From: Allobosea sp. 47.2.35
Lineage (GTDB): Bacteria > Pseudomonadota > Alphaproteobacteria > Rhizobiales > Beijerinckiaceae
Assembly (NCBI RefSeq): GCF_024655635.1
Contig: NZ_JANLGI010000002.1
Span: 124,001-188,000, forward strand
DNA length: 64,000 nt
Reading direction: 5' to 3'
Of this stretch, positions 62,354-64,000 are shown piece after piece. A model generated the notes under the pieces. That model was not told the DNA's origin. It was given only the letters and a program-made list of their open reading frames with translations, and made no database searches. A program made the position numbers and the translations under genes. Each line of letters begins with the position of its first letter. The first letter of the stretch is position 1.

Positions 62354-63799
62354 TCACAGATAGGGCGAGCCGAGCCAGATCAGCCTGTCGATCAGACGCA
62401 TGACATAGGGCCGGGCGCGCAGGCCGGCAAGCGTGACCGGGGTAGCGCTCACCATCACTCTCTCGATCCGGCGCTCGATCGCGCGGGCGAAACCATGGTC
62501 GAGGACTTCGAGGTCGATCTCGAAATTCAGGCGCAGCGAGCGCGGGTCGAGATTGGACGAGCCGACATAAGCCCAGCTGCCGTCGATGGCGAGGAGCTTG
62601 GAATGATCGAAGGCGCCGGTGGAGCGCCAGATCCGGCAATAATCCTTCAGCATCTGGTCGAATTGCGCGGTCATGGCGCGGTCGACCAGCACGAGATTGT
62701 TGACCGAGGGCACGACGATGTCGATGGTAACGCCGCGCCGTGCCGCGGTGACGATGGCGCTGATCAGTTCCTGGTCCGGCAGGAAATAGGGCGACATGAT
62801 CCGCACGGAATCGCGTGCCACCGACAGTGCTCCGATCAAGAGCTTGTGATTGGTTTCCAGGTAGGAATCCGGCCCCGTGGGCACCGCGCGCGCCAGCACC
62901 GGCATGTTGCCGCGTGCCATGACCGGAATTTCCCAGGCAGGACCTGAGAGCGATTCGCCGGTCGCGAAGCACCAGTCCTCGGCTGCGACCGCGAAGAGAT
63001 CCGCCACCACCGGTCCTTCGACGCGGAAATGTGTATCATGAGCGAAAGCCTCGCCTGCGAACTCACGCGTGAAGCCCTCGCGGATATTCATGCCACCCAT
63101 GAAGCCGACCGTGCCGTCGACGACGATGATCTTCCGGTGCGTCCTGAGATTGGCATAAGGCAGCCGCAGGCCCACGATGATGTTGCCGTTGAAGACGTCG
63201 ACCGCGACCCCGCCCTCGCGCAAATGCCCGGCGATGCTCGGCACGGAATAGCGCGCCCCGACCGCGTCGATCAGCACCCGGACCGCGATGCCGCGCTTGT
63301 GCGCGTCGATCAGTGCGTCGGCGATACGCAGGCCGAGCGGATCGCGGTCGAAGATATAGCTTTCCAGGATGATGCTGTGCTCGGCCGCAGCGATCGCGGC
63401 AAGCATCGCGGCATAGGCCTTGTCGCCGGTCTCCAGCGTCTCGATACGGTTGCCGGTGGTCAGCGGATGGCGGGCGACGCGGTCGCCGAGCGTCTTGAGG
63501 GCGAGGAAGCGCCGGCCGAAATGCGTTTCGACGACTTCGTCCTCAACATGGAAATCGGCCGCCGCCATGCCGTGGCCTTGCCGCTGGGCCAGGATCGAGG
63601 CACGCCGGATGCGGTTGACCCCGGCGATGGCGTAGAGCAGCGGCCCGACGATCGGCGAGAGGATGATGACGCCGACCCAGCCGATGGCGGCGCGGACCTC
63701 GTCCTTTGTCATCACCGCATGCGCGCCGGCGACGGTCGACGTCACGACGGTGATGACCGCAAGGATATGCGGCCAATAGGCTGAGAGAATCTCCCACAT
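62354..63799 (-). CDS. cls: Cardiolipin synthase (phospholipase D family)
   Basis: This 481-residue membrane enzyme joins two phosphatidylglycerols (or PG and PE) to cardiolipin. Two N-terminal hydrophobic segments are present (about residues 8-25 and 38-60). The two PLD HKD motifs are THRKIIVVDGTVGFMGG and FDHSKLLAIDGSWAYVGSSNLD. The layout matches ClsA. It lies 40 bp after the stop of the MFS gene at the window edge and is followed by the EEP gene. Confidence 0.94.
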   Translation of the reverse strand: MWEILSAYWPHILAVITVVTSTVAGAHAVMTKDEVRAAIGWVGVIILSPIVGPLLYAIAGVNRIRRASILAQRQGHGMAAADFHVEDEVVETHFGRRFLALKTLGDRVARHPLTTGNRIETLETGDKAYAAMLAAIAAAEHSIILESYIFDRDPLGLRIADALIDAHKRGIAVRVLIDAVGARYSVPSIAGHLREGGVAVDVFNGNIIVGLRLPYANLRTHRKIIVVDGTVGFMGGMNIREGFTREFAGEAFAHDTHFRVEGPVVADLFAVAAEDWCFATGESLSGPAWEIPVMARGNMPVLARAVPTGPDSYLETNHKLLIGALSVARDSVRIMSPYFLPDQELISAIVTAARRGVTIDIVVPSVNNLVLVDRAMTAQFDQMLKDYCRIWRSTGAFDHSKLLAIDGSWAYVGSSNLDPRSLRLNFEIDLEVLDHGFARAIERRIERVMVSATPVTLAGLRARPYVMRLIDRLIWLGSPYL

Positions 63800-63838
63800 G
63801 CGGCCAAGGCTAGCGTGGAGACGGGCGCTCCGCCATGT

Positions 63839-64000
63839 TCAGCCGATTTTGATCGCCCCGGCGCCCGGCGGCTGCATGATCTTCGCCTGTGCGAGCATCC
63901 GGACCGTCGCGATCACGGCGATGGCGGAGATCGCGGTCGCCAGCGAGAACAGGAAGCCGTAGCCCATGGCGTCCGCGAGCTTGCCGGCCAGCATCGAGCC
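63839..64000 (-). CDS. MFS transporter, C-terminal fragment (runs off the window)
   Basis: Only the last 53 codons are in the window. They encode a short MFS-type loop (GSMLAGKLADAMGYG) and one helix (FLFSLATAISAIAVIATV), then a cytoplasmic tail ending IKIG. The rest lies beyond base 64000. The pattern fits the last helix pair of a major-facilitator transporter; the substrate cannot be judged. Confidence 0.7.
   Translation of the reverse strand, partial: GSMLAGKLADAMGYGFLFSLATAISAIAVIATVRMLAQAKIMQPPGAGAIKIG

Overview
The window is high-GC alphaproteobacterial chromosome, most likely from the order Hyphomicrobiales. A Bosea-like genus is plausible but cannot be proved from sequence alone. The evidence is the family content (class I PHA synthase, DUF2842 beside heme A synthase, O-acetylhomoserine sulfhydrylase of the MetY type, AapJ-type binding protein), the rplM-rpsI-argC neighbourhood, and the run aminotransferase-hom-glpX-recJ-tRNA-Glu. 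I see no prophage, insertion sequence, CRISPR array or rRNA. The only RNA gene recognised is tRNA-Glu(UUC).

Layout. 0.3-1.0 kb: a translationally coupled pair of small multidrug resistance proteins. 1.0-8.4 kb: exopolysaccharide genes (GT4 glycosyltransferase, Wza-like exporter, Wzz/BY-kinase-like fusion with a degenerate ATPase half, BcsL-type acetyltransferase, polysaccharide deacetylase). 8.4-13.3 kb: DUF2842, ctaA, metY, a CoA-binding protein, an enoyl-CoA hydratase and a thioesterase. 13.4-18.3 kb: rplM-rpsI and argC, separated by an SDR, a small membrane protein, an agmatinase and an NTF2-like protein; argC has what looks like an arginine attenuator. 18.4-25.3 kb: LuxR-type regulator, FAH-family hydrolase, FadL porin, an AAC(6')-like acetyltransferase, phaC and a lipoprotein. 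25.5-33.5 kb: PLP aminotransferase, hom, glpX, a COG3573-type flavoprotein, recJ and tRNA-Glu. 33.6-36.3 kb: a cytosine-deaminase-like amidohydrolase and a PatB-type C-S lyase.

36.4-48.1 kb is the most distinctive part. A LacI-family regulator faces a nine-gene minus-strand array. The array holds a fused double permease, an ABC ATPase, two tandem paralogous periplasmic binding proteins, a HAD phosphatase, two inositol-monophosphatase-family enzymes, a dual-specificity-type phosphatase and a large metallophosphoesterase. Palindromes of the form GCAC-N4-GTGC lie upstream of the regulator, upstream of the transporter, and exactly between the -35 and -10 of an internal promoter. This looks like one regulon. 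I infer that it imports an organic phosphate ester (sugar- or polyol-phosphate type) and dephosphorylates it; the substrate is unknown.

48.3-53.2 kb: an orphan AapJ-like amino-acid binding protein, a cytoplasmic BisC-like molybdoenzyme and a PuuB/DadA-type flavoprotein. 53.3-60.9 kb: a heme-uptake-type operon (TonB-dependent receptor, ChuX/HutX-like carrier, ChaN-like protein) that carries two exporter-type ABC proteins and no HmuTUV-type importer. 61.2-64.0 kb: an endonuclease/exonuclease/phosphatase-family protein, a cardiolipin synthase and the C-terminus of an MFS transporter.

Start codons were moved inward from the longest reading frame wherever a Shine-Dalgarno, a signal peptide or the family N-terminus argued for it; each case is stated.
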